NCBI RefSeq assembly: GCF_019236475.1
Contig: NZ_JAFAIX010000012.1
Coordinates: forward strand, 744,001 to 808,000
Length of the DNA stretch: 64,000 bases
DNA from: Chitinophaga sp.
GTDB taxonomy: Bacteria > Bacteroidota > Bacteroidia > Chitinophagales > Chitinophagaceae
Reading direction: 5' to 3'
The position numbers and the translations under genes were made by a program. Under the pieces are notes generated by a model. The model was not told where the DNA came from, searched no databases, and saw only the letters and a list, made by a program, of their open reading frames with translations. Below are positions 1-7,536 of the stretch, one piece after another. Every line of letters begins with the position of its first letter. The stretch's first letter is position 1.

Positions 1-807
1 TGCTGGTTGCTCAGGTTTGGTTACTACAGGCGGAGTAACTTTTTCAGGGGCGGCGGGAGCTTGTGGTTTTTCCACTGGAGCTACAGGAGCCTCTGGTTTT
101 TTCTCTGCTGCAGGAGGTGCCGGAGCCGGTTGTTCTTTCGGCTGTTCGGCGGGAGTTACCGGAGCTTCTGGTTTAGGCTGTTCTTTAGGAGGAGCAGGTT
201 TTTTACCAGCACGGTTAACGGCATCGAGATCAATAGTAGTGATGACGCGAGGGCCGTTAATTTTAGGCGCTTCGGTTTTAACCACTTCCGGTTCGGCAGG
301 CGGTGGCGCCTGAGTTTTAGGAGCTTCCGCCACAGGGGGAGGTGGTGCAACGGGAGGTTCTATTTTTTCTTTTTCCTTGGCCGGAGGGTTTACAGGCGCT
401 GTAGCCTGAGGTGCCGCGGCAGGAGTTTCCTTGGCGGGTTCAGGTTTAGGTTCTGCTTTAGGAGCTTCTGCTACTGGAGCAGAAATCTCTTTTTCTTCTT
501 TAGAAGTGTTCTTTTTAGCCGCAGCTTCCGCTTCCTCTTTTTCTTTCTCCTTCTCTTTCTTCTTCGTATCTAACACGCTTCCTTTAGGCAGGGCAATTTG
601 GTCGCTTTTGCGTTTATTGGCCTTATCCTGTTGGAATTCCGACTGCAGCGCTTGGTACATAACAGCCGTGAGGCGGGCATTTGGCGAACCAAAGCCACCC
701 ATGTCGAAGCCTTTATTGGAAAGATAGTCTATGAGGGTTTCTTTACCAATATTAAACTCTTTGGCTGCGGCAAGCAATCGTGGTGTGTTGTTTGTTGTTT
801 CAGGCAT
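1..807 (-). CDS. infB: Translation initiation factor IF-2, N-terminal part
   Basis: The minus-strand frame opens at an ATG at 807 with MPETTNNTPRLLAAAKEF, followed by GKETLIDYLSNKGFDMGG. This is the IF-2 N-terminal helical domain as found in Bacteroidota. From about residue 75 it becomes a long low-complexity linker rich in Lys, Glu, Pro and Ala, normal for IF-2 in this phylum. The GTPase core lies beyond the left edge, so the gene is partial. It follows rimP and nusA on the same strand, the classic rimP-nusA-infB order. IF-2 is the GTPase that places initiator tRNA on the small ribosomal subunit. The start at 807 fits the family; a longer start upstream cannot be fully excluded. The long opposite-strand reading frames here are a side effect of the repetitive linker. 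Confidence 0.93.
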   Translation of the reverse strand, partial: MPETTNNTPRLLAAAKEFNIGKETLIDYLSNKGFDMGGFGSPNARLTAVMYQALQSEFQQDKANKRKSDQIALPKGSVLDTKKKEKEKEKEEAEAAAKKNTSKEEKEISAPVAEAPKAEPKPEPAKETPAAAPQATAPVNPPAKEKEKIEPPVAPPPPVAEAPKTQAPPPAEPEVVKTEAPKINGPRVITTIDLDAVNRAGKKPAPPKEQPKPEAPVTPAEQPKEQPAPAPPAAEKKPEAPVAPVEKPQAPAAPEKVTPPVVTKPEQPA

Positions 808-937
808 ATCGTATTTCGGGCCTCCCCTGTTTCCCGTTTCTTCTAAACGGGTTGTTTTTTTACGTTTAAACAATAACTCGAAAAATCCAATTCCCCTTCT
901 AATAAGCCCTTTACCTGGGAAGGGTTCTGGCTGGGCT

Positions 938-2185
938 TTATTCTTTGTCAAACTCTTCCTGCAATATTCTTCTTATATCCTGCACTGTCTCTTCTTCCAG
1001 ATCAGAACGGCGAACCAGTTCTTCTGTTGTCAGCTCCAATACGCTGCGGGCAGTATCACAACCTATGCGCTTCAGTTCATCTATGATCCATTCTTCGATT
1101 TCGTCGGAGAATTCTTCCAGATCGATATCAAATTCGGCTTGTTCCTGTTGTTCATCACGGAACACATCGATTTCGTATCCGGTGAGTTCGCAGGCGAGTT
1201 TAATATTTACGCCTTTTTTACCGATAGCGAGGGATACTTGATCCGGAGCGAGGTAAACGGAGGCATATTTATTTTCGTTATCAACTTCCATTCGGCTGAT
1301 TCTTGCAGGTGTTAACGAGCGTTGAATCAGCAGTTGGATATTAGCTGTAAAGTTAATGATATCGATATTTTCGTTTCTCAGTTCACGAACGATACCATGG
1401 ATACGGCTACCTTTCATACCCACGCAGGCGCCAACCGGGTCGATGCGGTCGTCATAAGATTCTACTGCTACTTTGGCTCTTTCACCAGGTTCGCGAACGA
1501 TTTTCTTAATAACGATGAGGCCATCAAAGATCTCAGGGACTTCAATTTCGAGCAATTTAGCCAGGAAGGATGGATGTGTACGGGAAAGAATGATGAGTGG
1601 GGCATTATTCTTCATTTCCACTTTTTTCACCACCGCTCTAACGTTTTCCCCTTTCTTGAAATAATCAGTGGGGATTTGTTCGGCTTTTGGCAAAATTAAT
1701 TCATTCCCTTCATCATCAAGCAATAAAACTTCTTTTTTCCAAACCTGGTATACTTCGCCGGTTACAATTTCACCAGCTTTATCAGCATATTTCTTTACGA
1801 GAATATTCTTTTTGAGGTCGCCGATGCGGGCAGACAGCGTTTGTTTTGCTGCGAGGATTGCGCGGCGTCCGAAGTCTAGAATTTCCACTTCTTCGTAGAG
1901 GTCTTCCCCGATTTCCAGGTCTTTTTCAATGCCAATTGCTTCAGAATAAGCGATTTGTGCATTTTCGTCCTCCACTTCACCGTCTGCTACAACCAGGCGG
2001 CGGCGTAATATTTCAAGGTCTCCTTTTTCGGTATTTACAATGACGTCAAAGTTCTCATCAGAGCCATACTTTTTCCTCAGCAACGTTTTGAAAACATCTT
2101 CCAAAACCTTCATCAACGTTGGGCGGTCAATGTTTTCCGCCTCCTTAAACTCGCTGAATGACTCAATCAGGTTAATACTAGCCAT
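938..2185 (-). CDS. nusA: Transcription termination/antitermination factor NusA
   Basis: A 415-residue protein with the full NusA layout: N-terminal RNA-polymerase-binding domain (about 1-130), S1 domain (about 135-205), two KH domains (about 205-350, with GACVGMKGSRIHGIVREL and LAIGKKGVNIKLA) and an acidic C-terminal helix-hairpin segment. NusA binds RNA polymerase and nascent RNA and modulates pausing, termination and antitermination. It lies between rimP (16 bases upstream) and infB in one transcription unit. The start is an ATG giving MASINLIESF, the usual Bacteroidota start. The length is normal for the phylum, which lacks the second C-terminal repeat of enterobacterial NusA. Confidence 0.97.
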   Translation of the reverse strand: MASINLIESFSEFKEAENIDRPTLMKVLEDVFKTLLRKKYGSDENFDVIVNTEKGDLEILRRRLVVADGEVEDENAQIAYSEAIGIEKDLEIGEDLYEEVEILDFGRRAILAAKQTLSARIGDLKKNILVKKYADKAGEIVTGEVYQVWKKEVLLLDDEGNELILPKAEQIPTDYFKKGENVRAVVKKVEMKNNAPLIILSRTHPSFLAKLLEIEVPEIFDGLIVIKKIVREPGERAKVAVESYDDRIDPVGACVGMKGSRIHGIVRELRNENIDIINFTANIQLLIQRSLTPARISRMEVDNENKYASVYLAPDQVSLAIGKKGVNIKLACELTGYEIDVFRDEQQEQAEFDIDLEEFSDEIEEWIIDELKRIGCDTARSVLELTTEELVRRSDLEEETVQDIRRILQEEFDKE

Positions 2186-2201
2186 GTTTATTTATTATAT
2201 T

Positions 2202-2666
2202 TTAAAACACGATGCACACTTTCGTATGCTTGATTTCAACAAATTTTATGTCGGTTGATTTTTTCTCTTTTTTCTTACCAAACACCTCTTCGATCGTTAT
2301 TCCTTCCTCTGTAACCGTTTGCAGCGTACCTTCTTTACTGCTGCCATCCAGCAGGGTTACTTCCACTTTACGGCCAATATTTTTCAAATATTGTCTGTGC
2401 AGTTTGAGTGGCTCTTCCAGACCAGGAGAAGAAACTTCCAGTGAAAAGTCGTTATCAGGAAATATTGCGGCTTCTTCCAGCAATGGGTAGAGGGCGCGGT
2501 TAAAAGATACCAGTTTATCCACTGGTACGCCTTTATCTCCGTCTAAAAAGAGCTTTACATTATTAGTGGGCTTAATTCTGATTTCAACCAGAAAATTATC
2601 GGGATCGTTAGCCAGCAAGCCTTCTGCTAGTTCCCGGATAGCTGTTATCACGTGTTCGTTTGCCAT
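2202..2666 (-). CDS. rimP: Ribosome maturation factor RimP
   Basis: A protein of about 154 residues beginning MANEHVITAIRELAEGLL. It contains the RimP segment RIKPTNNVKLFLDGDKGVP and the region LEVSSPGLEEPLKLHRQYLK, which is the family signature (the SPGL/RPL motif), followed by the C-terminal SH3-like domain. RimP acts in 30S subunit maturation. The frame is open further upstream, but the added residues (MIQTKGTRYRPLRAFC) do not look like the family, so the ATG at 2666 is preferred. It is the first gene of the rimP-nusA-infB unit. Confidence 0.95.
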   Translation of the reverse strand: MANEHVITAIRELAEGLLANDPDNFLVEIRIKPTNNVKLFLDGDKGVPVDKLVSFNRALYPLLEEAAIFPDNDFSLEVSSPGLEEPLKLHRQYLKNIGRKVEVTLLDGSSKEGTLQTVTEEGITIEEVFGKKKEKKSTDIKFVEIKHTKVCIVF

Positions 2667-2805
2667 ACAAAAAGCGCGAAGGGGCCGATATCTCGTCCCC
2701 TTCGTTTGAATCATTTTTCCTACGCAAAATTAGGATTTTATTTTCATTGTACCACTATTTATTTTATTTAACTATTAATTTCCCAGGGAGATAAGGCTCC
2801 TTTAT

Positions 2806-2878
2806 TTTTATATTGTCATTAATCGCCATTTGTAGTGTCTGTTAGAAGTTAAAGAAACCTTAAAATGACAATATAAAA
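2806..2878. repeat. Perfect 15-bp inverted repeat in divergent intergenic region
   Basis: The arm TTTTATATTGTCATT at 2806-2820 is repeated exactly in inverse at 2864-2878, with a 43-base spacer. It lies between rimP-nusA-infB, transcribed leftward, and the DUF4834 gene, transcribed rightward. The arms are far apart for a simple operator and could be two facing binding sites or a long-loop hairpin. No known motif is recognised. Confidence 0.7.
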
Positions 2879-2916
2879 TGGAGGTTGGAGTAGATTATCT
2901 GCTACCTTTGTCCATT

Positions 2917-3171
2917 ATGCTGAAGACATTATTATATTTAATTCTTGCCTGGTTTCTGTATAAGCTGATATTTGATTTCATCATTCCGGTTTACAGATCT
3001 ACCAAGGTAGTGCGGAAACAGATGGCGGATATGCAGGAGCATATGCGTCAGCAATATGAGCAGCAACAAGGCTCACAGCAGGGAAACAGTCCGGCACAAG
3101 AGCCACCGGCTTCCCGACCAGCCCCAAAAGTAGACAAGGGCGACTACATCGATTTTGAAGAGATTAAATAA
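2917..3171 (+). CDS. Small membrane protein, DUF4834 family
   Basis: An 84-residue protein beginning MLKTLLYLILAWFLYKLIFDF, so one N-terminal membrane helix (about 3-22). It is followed by a basic stretch, a Gln-rich linker (EHMRQQYEQQQGSQQG), Pro-rich sequence and a conserved acidic end (GDYIDFEEIK). This arrangement is that of the Bacteroidota DUF4834 family, whose function is not known. An upstream in-frame ATG at 2878 would add 13 residues but falls at the end of an inverted repeat, so the internal ATG is preferred. A strong terminator follows the stop codon directly. Confidence 0.8.
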   Translation: MLKTLLYLILAWFLYKLIFDFIIPVYRSTKVVRKQMADMQEHMRQQYEQQQGSQQGNSPAQEPPASRPAPKVDKGDYIDFEEIK

Positions 3172-3206
3172 AAAACCTCACGGAGCCCGTGAGGTTTTCT
3201 TTTTTA
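3172..3206. terminator. Bidirectional rho-independent terminator
   Basis: A perfect 12-bp stem (AAAACCTCACGG at 3172-3183 with its complement at 3187-3198) and a 3-base loop, with a run of T on the right and A on the left. It serves the rightward DUF4834 gene and the convergent HAD gene, whose stop codon overlaps its edge. Confidence 0.92.
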
Positions 3207-3830
3207 TACGGCCATCGGCCTGAAAATATCCAGAATCGTTTTAGGTGGTAATAGGTGGATGGTATGTAATCCCACTTTCTTCGCTGCCTCAATATTAGGA
3301 AGGGTATCATCTATAAACACCGTCTCTCCTGCTTTCAATCCATTTTCCTGTAATACTACTTCGTAAATTTCCGTACCCGGCTTACGTAAGCCCATTTCAT
3401 GGGAATAGTATGCCTTATCGAAAAACGCCGCGAGGGAAGGAATTCCCCTGGTTTCCATCAATATTTGATTGAATCTTTCAAGGTGAATAGCGTTGGTATT
3501 ACTGAGTAGATACAGGTTATATTGTTGCCTTAACTGCTGTAAGAGTTGGAGTCTTTGCAACGGGAAATCCAGCAGCATCGCGCACCAGGCGTCTATAATC
3601 TGTTGATCTGTCACGCCTGCTGGTAGGTGTTTGTGCATTTCTTGGAGGAATTCTTCCGTAGAAATATGCCCTGTTTCCAGGTTGTCGAACAGGTGTGAAC
3701 CCTTGAACTGACTGTATAATTCATGGAAATTAGCCACTCCCAATGCTACAAAAGCATCATTCGTTTTTTGATAATCGATATTCAGAATTACCCCGCCGAG
3801 GTCAAAAATGATATTTTTTATTCCCTGCAT
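3204..3830 (-). CDS. HAD-superfamily hydrolase (phosphatase-like)
   Basis: A 208-residue protein of HAD subfamily IA. Motif I is IIFDLGGVILNID (residues about 7-19), motif II LLSNTNAI, the conserved lysine lies in GLRKPGTEIYE, and motifs III/IV are FIDDTLPNIEAAKKVGL. A helical cap follows motif I. The second Asp of the usual DxD is Gly here (DLGG), as in many YihX-like members. The likely role is dephosphorylation of a small sugar phosphate or related metabolite; the substrate cannot be read from the sequence. It stands alone, convergent to DUF4834, with the tRNA gene about 145 bases upstream on the other strand. Confidence 0.88.
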   Translation of the reverse strand: MQGIKNIIFDLGGVILNIDYQKTNDAFVALGVANFHELYSQFKGSHLFDNLETGHISTEEFLQEMHKHLPAGVTDQQIIDAWCAMLLDFPLQRLQLLQQLRQQYNLYLLSNTNAIHLERFNQILMETRGIPSLAAFFDKAYYSHEMGLRKPGTEIYEVVLQENGLKAGETVFIDDTLPNIEAAKKVGLHTIHLLPPKTILDIFRPMAV

Positions 3831-3901
3831 ATAGTCTCCTTTACTGCAAAGAAAGCGGATTTTCTTAAAGTGTAGGCGTTTGAGTTATACCATACAAAAT
3901 A

Positions 3902-3935
3902 TTTTTAGGTTAATTGAATAAAATAATTAATTTTG
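3902..3935 (+). promoter_or_regulatory. Candidate promoter of the tRNA gene
   Basis: TAATTTTG at 3928-3935 matches the Bacteroidota -7 element TAnnTTTG. A T-rich TTTT word about 20 bases upstream is a weak -33 element. The predicted start lies about 35 bases before the tRNA. Confidence 0.5.
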
Positions 3936-3975
3936 CCCTCCCCTCGAAAGAAGGGGATTTGCGTTCTTCGGAACA

Positions 3976-4049
3976 GCTCCTATAGCTCAGTTGGTTAGAG
4001 CACCTGACTCATAATCAGGGGGTCACAGGATCATGCCCTGTTGGGAGCA
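3976..4049 (+). tRNA. tRNA with CAU anticodon (Met or Ile2)
   Basis: The sequence folds as a complete cloverleaf: acceptor arm GCTCCTA/TGGGAGC with one G-U pair, D-arm GCTC/GAGC, anticodon arm CCTGA/TCAGG with loop CTCATAA, and T-arm ACAGG/CCTGT. The anticodon CAU means elongator Met, or Ile2 if lysidine-modified; these cannot be separated with certainty here. The T-loop reads ATCATGC instead of the usual TTCRANY, so T54 and A58 are replaced by A and T. CCA is not encoded. The gene is followed by a strong terminator that is the left copy of a repeat flanking the RiPP cluster. Confidence 0.9.
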
Positions 4050-4056
4050 CCCTACT

Positions 4057-4099
4057 AGAAAGGCTTTTAGCGCGATGACGCTGAAAGCCTTTTTTAATG
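4057..4099 (+). repeat. Left copy of imperfect direct repeat; tRNA terminator
   Basis: Bases 4059-4096 form a 14-bp stem (one G-U pair), a 6-base loop and six T residues, a clear terminator for the tRNA. The stretch matches 15475-15517 in the same orientation, sharing the words GAAAGG, TTTTAG, GATGACGCTGAA and CTTTTTTAAT with a few changes between. The two copies lie on either side of the RiPP cluster, as expected of a duplicated insertion site. Confidence 0.75.
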
Positions 4100-4157
4100 T
4101 ACCTAACAATGTACATAACAGATTGTTTTTAGGTATAATAATTTAGTAATCATACTA

Positions 4158-5210
4158 TTAGATTAACAAGAGCTCTTCCCAAGGAGCGGCATGAGGATGC
4201 TCTGTTGCCAAAAAAGCAATGGTGAGTATCCCCAAACCATTTTTTAATTCAAAGGGTAACTCTTCTAACATGATACCTTCAACAATAGCAGCTCTTTTAT
4301 GGAGGTAGATAACATCTTCGGTATTAATATACAATAAGCTGTATAGCAGTGCAAGCTGAACACGTTCTGTATTTGTTGCCTTTTCCTCGTCAATTTGCGC
4401 TAAAAGTTGTTGTACATATGTTGCGCCCAAATTTCTCCAGTGAGAAAAATGTTGCTGTTGGCCAGTATAAACAACAGTATATGCTAATTTCAATAAGCAA
4501 ATACTTTCAGCCAAAGTGGAGCAGGTAGTCCTTTCCTTAAGTAACTGGAGTATAAATGCCATTGTTTCTTCAATACAGTTATCCACCAAATTAAGGTTTA
4601 TACAGGCAGTTTGAACTTTTGTCATTGTAATGACTACCATTGCCAAATCTGATAATTCTTCCTGGCTTAAATCAGTTGCTTTCAATCGTGGATTTTTCCC
4701 ATCCAGCAACTTCATTTTTATTTCATCAGTAAGGAATACTAGGCATTCCTGGTGGCAAATATTTCTTAAACGGTGTGTTTGGAAGTTCACACTTTTATAA
4801 CGCTTGAGAAAAAAAACAAGCTTTCCGAGTGATCCATTCGCCAGCGTAAAGGACTTATCTTCTGCATAAATCACTTCCCGGTATATTACGTCATCGATAC
4901 CCTGTAATAAATCGTCTGTATTAACTTCCAATAGTTGGTGCTGCGCCATCCATTCTATTGCCCAACCTATACCAGCCCTACCACTTGCATAATTAATACC
5001 TCTAATCTCCGTAAGTTGTTCAGCGACACTATCCAATAATATTTCTGCATTTTTTTCAATATGCGTGGAAGGGTAGCATTTCTGGACCAAATGATAAACG
5101 AGTACCATACCCATATTTCCTTTATACAGGCCATAATCGGCGATAGGTTTCACTTCCCGTTCCAGTAATTCCAGTATAGCATCTACAAAATCTGTTTTAA
5201 CTGTTTCCAT
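4158..5210 (-). CDS. LanC-like protein lacking canonical zinc motifs
   Basis: A 350-residue all-helical protein. Three Gly-rich segments, LYKGNMGMVLVYHL (about 28-41), ASGRAGIGWAIEWM (about 75-88) and TLANGSLGKLVFFL, repeat the alpha/alpha-barrel signature of lanthionine cyclase (LanC) proteins. The WCxG and CHG motifs that hold zinc in true LanC cyclases are not seen, so cyclase activity is doubtful. It could be a scaffold or an enzyme with another mechanism. It is the last gene of the RiPP cluster and begins 4 bases after the glycosyltransferase stop. The ATG gives METVKTDF. The LanC-like fold is a moderately sure call; the function is open. Confidence 0.7.
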   Translation of the reverse strand: METVKTDFVDAILELLEREVKPIADYGLYKGNMGMVLVYHLVQKCYPSTHIEKNAEILLDSVAEQLTEIRGINYASGRAGIGWAIEWMAQHQLLEVNTDDLLQGIDDVIYREVIYAEDKSFTLANGSLGKLVFFLKRYKSVNFQTHRLRNICHQECLVFLTDEIKMKLLDGKNPRLKATDLSQEELSDLAMVVITMTKVQTACINLNLVDNCIEETMAFILQLLKERTTCSTLAESICLLKLAYTVVYTGQQQHFSHWRNLGATYVQQLLAQIDEEKATNTERVQLALLYSLLYINTEDVIYLHKRAAIVEGIMLEELPFELKNGLGILTIAFLATEHPHAAPWEELLLI

Positions 5211-5214
5211 CAGA

Positions 5215-6987
5215 TTAATGATTTACAATGTGATTAATAACTGGCTGTTTCGTCCAATTCCATGTTTTTATATACTCCTGCAATTCCGGCTTCCTCATAT
5301 TGCAGATTTTGAGGTATTCCAGCATGAACTGTATGCGTATCTCTTCGTTTTCAAATGTTGAATTCTGACCTCTTTTATGATGTAGATGATACCCCGGACC
5401 ATCCAGCCGCTTATATCTATACCCCAGAATAGTCAATCTTTTAATTCGCTCTTTATCGTCCGGGCCCCAACTGCTTATATATTCATTCTCCATTCCAGCG
5501 GCTATATATGCTTCTCTTTTTAGAAAGATGACCCCGCCAACAGCCCTTTTTATTCCAGATGTTTGCTTTCCATTGTTGTAAAGGAAAAGTTGGTGGTCCA
5601 GGAGCTTGGAGAACATATTGCGAAACAACATATCAGAGCTTAGAAATTCTCCATTATATGGTAAAATGCAATCTGCTTCGTTGGATCGTATACTCTCAAC
5701 AGCAGCTATAATTTGTTTCGTATCGAGTACAATATCAGCATCATAGAGAGATATAACTTGCGTTTTCGCTTTCTTGATAAGGATGTTATGATATCGGGTC
5801 CTGTGAAATACGGGATTATGATCTTCTATGAAAGTATACTCGCAATTGCCTGGCAGGTTCCAGTCTGATAATTGGCTGGTAGCATCCGCTTCCAGTATAC
5901 TTATGTTGGTGTCAAAATACTTATTGAGCCAGGTAACTACGGATTTAAGATTTCCTTTTCTATCATCGGAGTCCATGCGTACTGCTAACAGAAACGTGAC
6001 ATCTCGAAGATCTATGCGATGCTGTTTTTTTTCCTCTACTAACTGTGCAATGAGATCTACCATCATATACCCACAACGATTTTTGTCCAGCAGCTCGAGC
6101 CCTTCATCATAGTAGGGTGGATATAACAGGTAATTTTCTTTGCAGAAAAAGGCGCCGGGGAAATTTTTTCTGATACCGGCATAGTGTAGTATTTTAAAAT
6201 TCTCCCAGGCAGCAAGATCGTATTGGGGCCATGCAAAATCCAGTTCTTTTACAATAGCAGTAGAATGACCAGATAGCCATGCATTCCATAATACAGCCCA
6301 CATGTCTGCACACCAGGCCTGTATTCCTTCATAGGTATTTCTAGGCTGATTGGTATTAATAAAATGCTGTTCTGCCTTCTTTGCGAAATCATCGGTGAGT
6401 AAAGCGTATAATGCTTCTGCATCTTGTTCTACTTTATTCCAGAACTCATACGATGTATTCTTCAACAGATATTGTGCACCACCTGTATGTGGATCATTTT
6501 TTCTTACGATATCTTCATCTATCCCTATTACATCACACATCCTGGATACCATTTCAGCCCCTGCTGTTTTTTCAATGTAGGATACATCCAGGTAAGCACG
6601 CGTGTCAGATACATACCAGCAGTTGTCCTGCAACATTTCTTCAAATGCCGGCATTTCTCTAAAAACAATATCTGAATCATGATAGAAAATCGGGACGTCT
6701 GACAGTTCGGGGTGTGCGGCAAAATGTTGTTTAATTAAGTGAGGCCGAATAGAGGATACATATCTATTAGCCATCCGATTATCGGGGTAGCAATAAAATG
6801 TGGCTCTTTTGTTTTCTTCTATTAATATCCTGAACTCTTCACGCAGTCCGCGTTTGGGATGATATCCTATCAGAACATGAATCTGTTCCGGCGCAATACC
6901 TTTTTGCGAGAAATTTAATAACTGTAATTCCAGTTGCCAGAGAAAGAAATAATCATCAGGCTGTGCGGAAAGAAATATCATACTCAT
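5215..6987 (-). CDS. Two-domain glycosyltransferase in RiPP cluster
   Basis: A 590-residue protein with two glycosyltransferase-like halves. The N-terminal half (about 1-330) has FYHDSDIVF, a DxD-type nucleotide-sugar site, and GGAQYLLKN further on. The C-terminal half (about 340-560) resembles GT-A enzymes of the GT2/galactosyltransferase type: LLAVRMDSDDRKGN, the DxD motif SLYDADIVLD, and SSWGPDDKERIKRL before a His-rich GYHLHHKRGQN. No membrane segment or signal is seen, so it acts in the cytoplasm. It lies between the exporter genes and the LanC-like gene, suggesting that the peptide, or a protein of the cluster, is glycosylated, perhaps by two successive sugars. Substrate and sugar are unknown. 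A second in-frame ATG two codons downstream is equally possible as start. Confidence 0.8.
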   Translation of the reverse strand: MSMIFLSAQPDDYFFLWQLELQLLNFSQKGIAPEQIHVLIGYHPKRGLREEFRILIEENKRATFYCYPDNRMANRYVSSIRPHLIKQHFAAHPELSDVPIFYHDSDIVFREMPAFEEMLQDNCWYVSDTRAYLDVSYIEKTAGAEMVSRMCDVIGIDEDIVRKNDPHTGGAQYLLKNTSYEFWNKVEQDAEALYALLTDDFAKKAEQHFINTNQPRNTYEGIQAWCADMWAVLWNAWLSGHSTAIVKELDFAWPQYDLAAWENFKILHYAGIRKNFPGAFFCKENYLLYPPYYDEGLELLDKNRCGYMMVDLIAQLVEEKKQHRIDLRDVTFLLAVRMDSDDRKGNLKSVVTWLNKYFDTNISILEADATSQLSDWNLPGNCEYTFIEDHNPVFHRTRYHNILIKKAKTQVISLYDADIVLDTKQIIAAVESIRSNEADCILPYNGEFLSSDMLFRNMFSKLLDHQLFLYNNGKQTSGIKRAVGGVIFLKREAYIAAGMENEYISSWGPDDKERIKRLTILGYRYKRLDGPGYHLHHKRGQNSTFENEEIRIQFMLEYLKICNMRKPELQEYIKTWNWTKQPVINHIVNH

Positions 6988-7007
6988 ATTTACTATTATG
7001 ATGCAGA

Positions 7008-7526
7008 TTAAGGTATCAGATTCTTCTTGTTATTGGTAAACTTCTCCCAGATACTTATTTTTCCTGTCTCTACTCGTAGTGTTACCAGTTTATTCAATAC
7101 AGCATTGGCTGTCGGTATATCTTTTGGTGGTAGCGAGACATATAATATTTGGGTATTGTTGGAAGTCTCCATTTTGGCAGCCTCGATAGTGACGTTTATT
7201 TGTTTTGTCATTCCATTATCGGTAGCAGCAGGTTGTAACTGTGCTGATACTGGAAAAATGAATGGCTTCATTTGTGGCTGTTTCAATATGAGTTCCAGTG
7301 AGTAATTATCTGGTTCGGTAGCAGCATGTTGATGTGGTCTGACTTCTACCGTTGTATAATAGACAACTGGTAATTTCCTTGTAGAGAGGCCCCAGATTCC
7401 TGCTATTACAAGCAAAATAATAAAGGTATTTCCCCACATGACATGCTTCCGTGGAGGCTTATCCAGCATCTCAGTTACCTCCTGGCTTCTTAGCTCATAC
7501 ATTGGAAGATTTTTCTCTATAGGCAT
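7008..7526 (-). CDS. Short HlyD-like membrane adaptor of the exporter
   Basis: A 172-residue protein. Its N-terminus, YELRSQEVTEMLDKPP followed by one membrane helix (about 31-48), resembles the start of Bacteroidota HlyD-type adaptors that work with C39 exporters. The rest is a short periplasmic beta-rich part ending with TLRVETGKISIWEKF. The long coiled coil and the two halves of the lipoyl domain of normal adaptors (about 400 residues) are missing. It begins 10 bases after the exporter gene. It probably partners the ABC exporter as a minimal adaptor, or is a shortened relic; the frame itself is intact. Confidence 0.6.
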   Translation of the reverse strand: MPIEKNLPMYELRSQEVTEMLDKPPRKHVMWGNTFIILLVIAGIWGLSTRKLPVVYYTTVEVRPHQHAATEPDNYSLELILKQPQMKPFIFPVSAQLQPAATDNGMTKQINVTIEAAKMETSNNTQILYVSLPPKDIPTANAVLNKLVTLRVETGKISIWEKFTNNKKNLIP

Positions 7527-7536
7527 GACAACAGGT

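Noticed and set aside
7..573. Plus-strand frame of 188 codons opposite infB
   Set aside because: Low-complexity Phe/Arg/Gly-rich reading caused by the repetitive IF-2 linker on the other strand.
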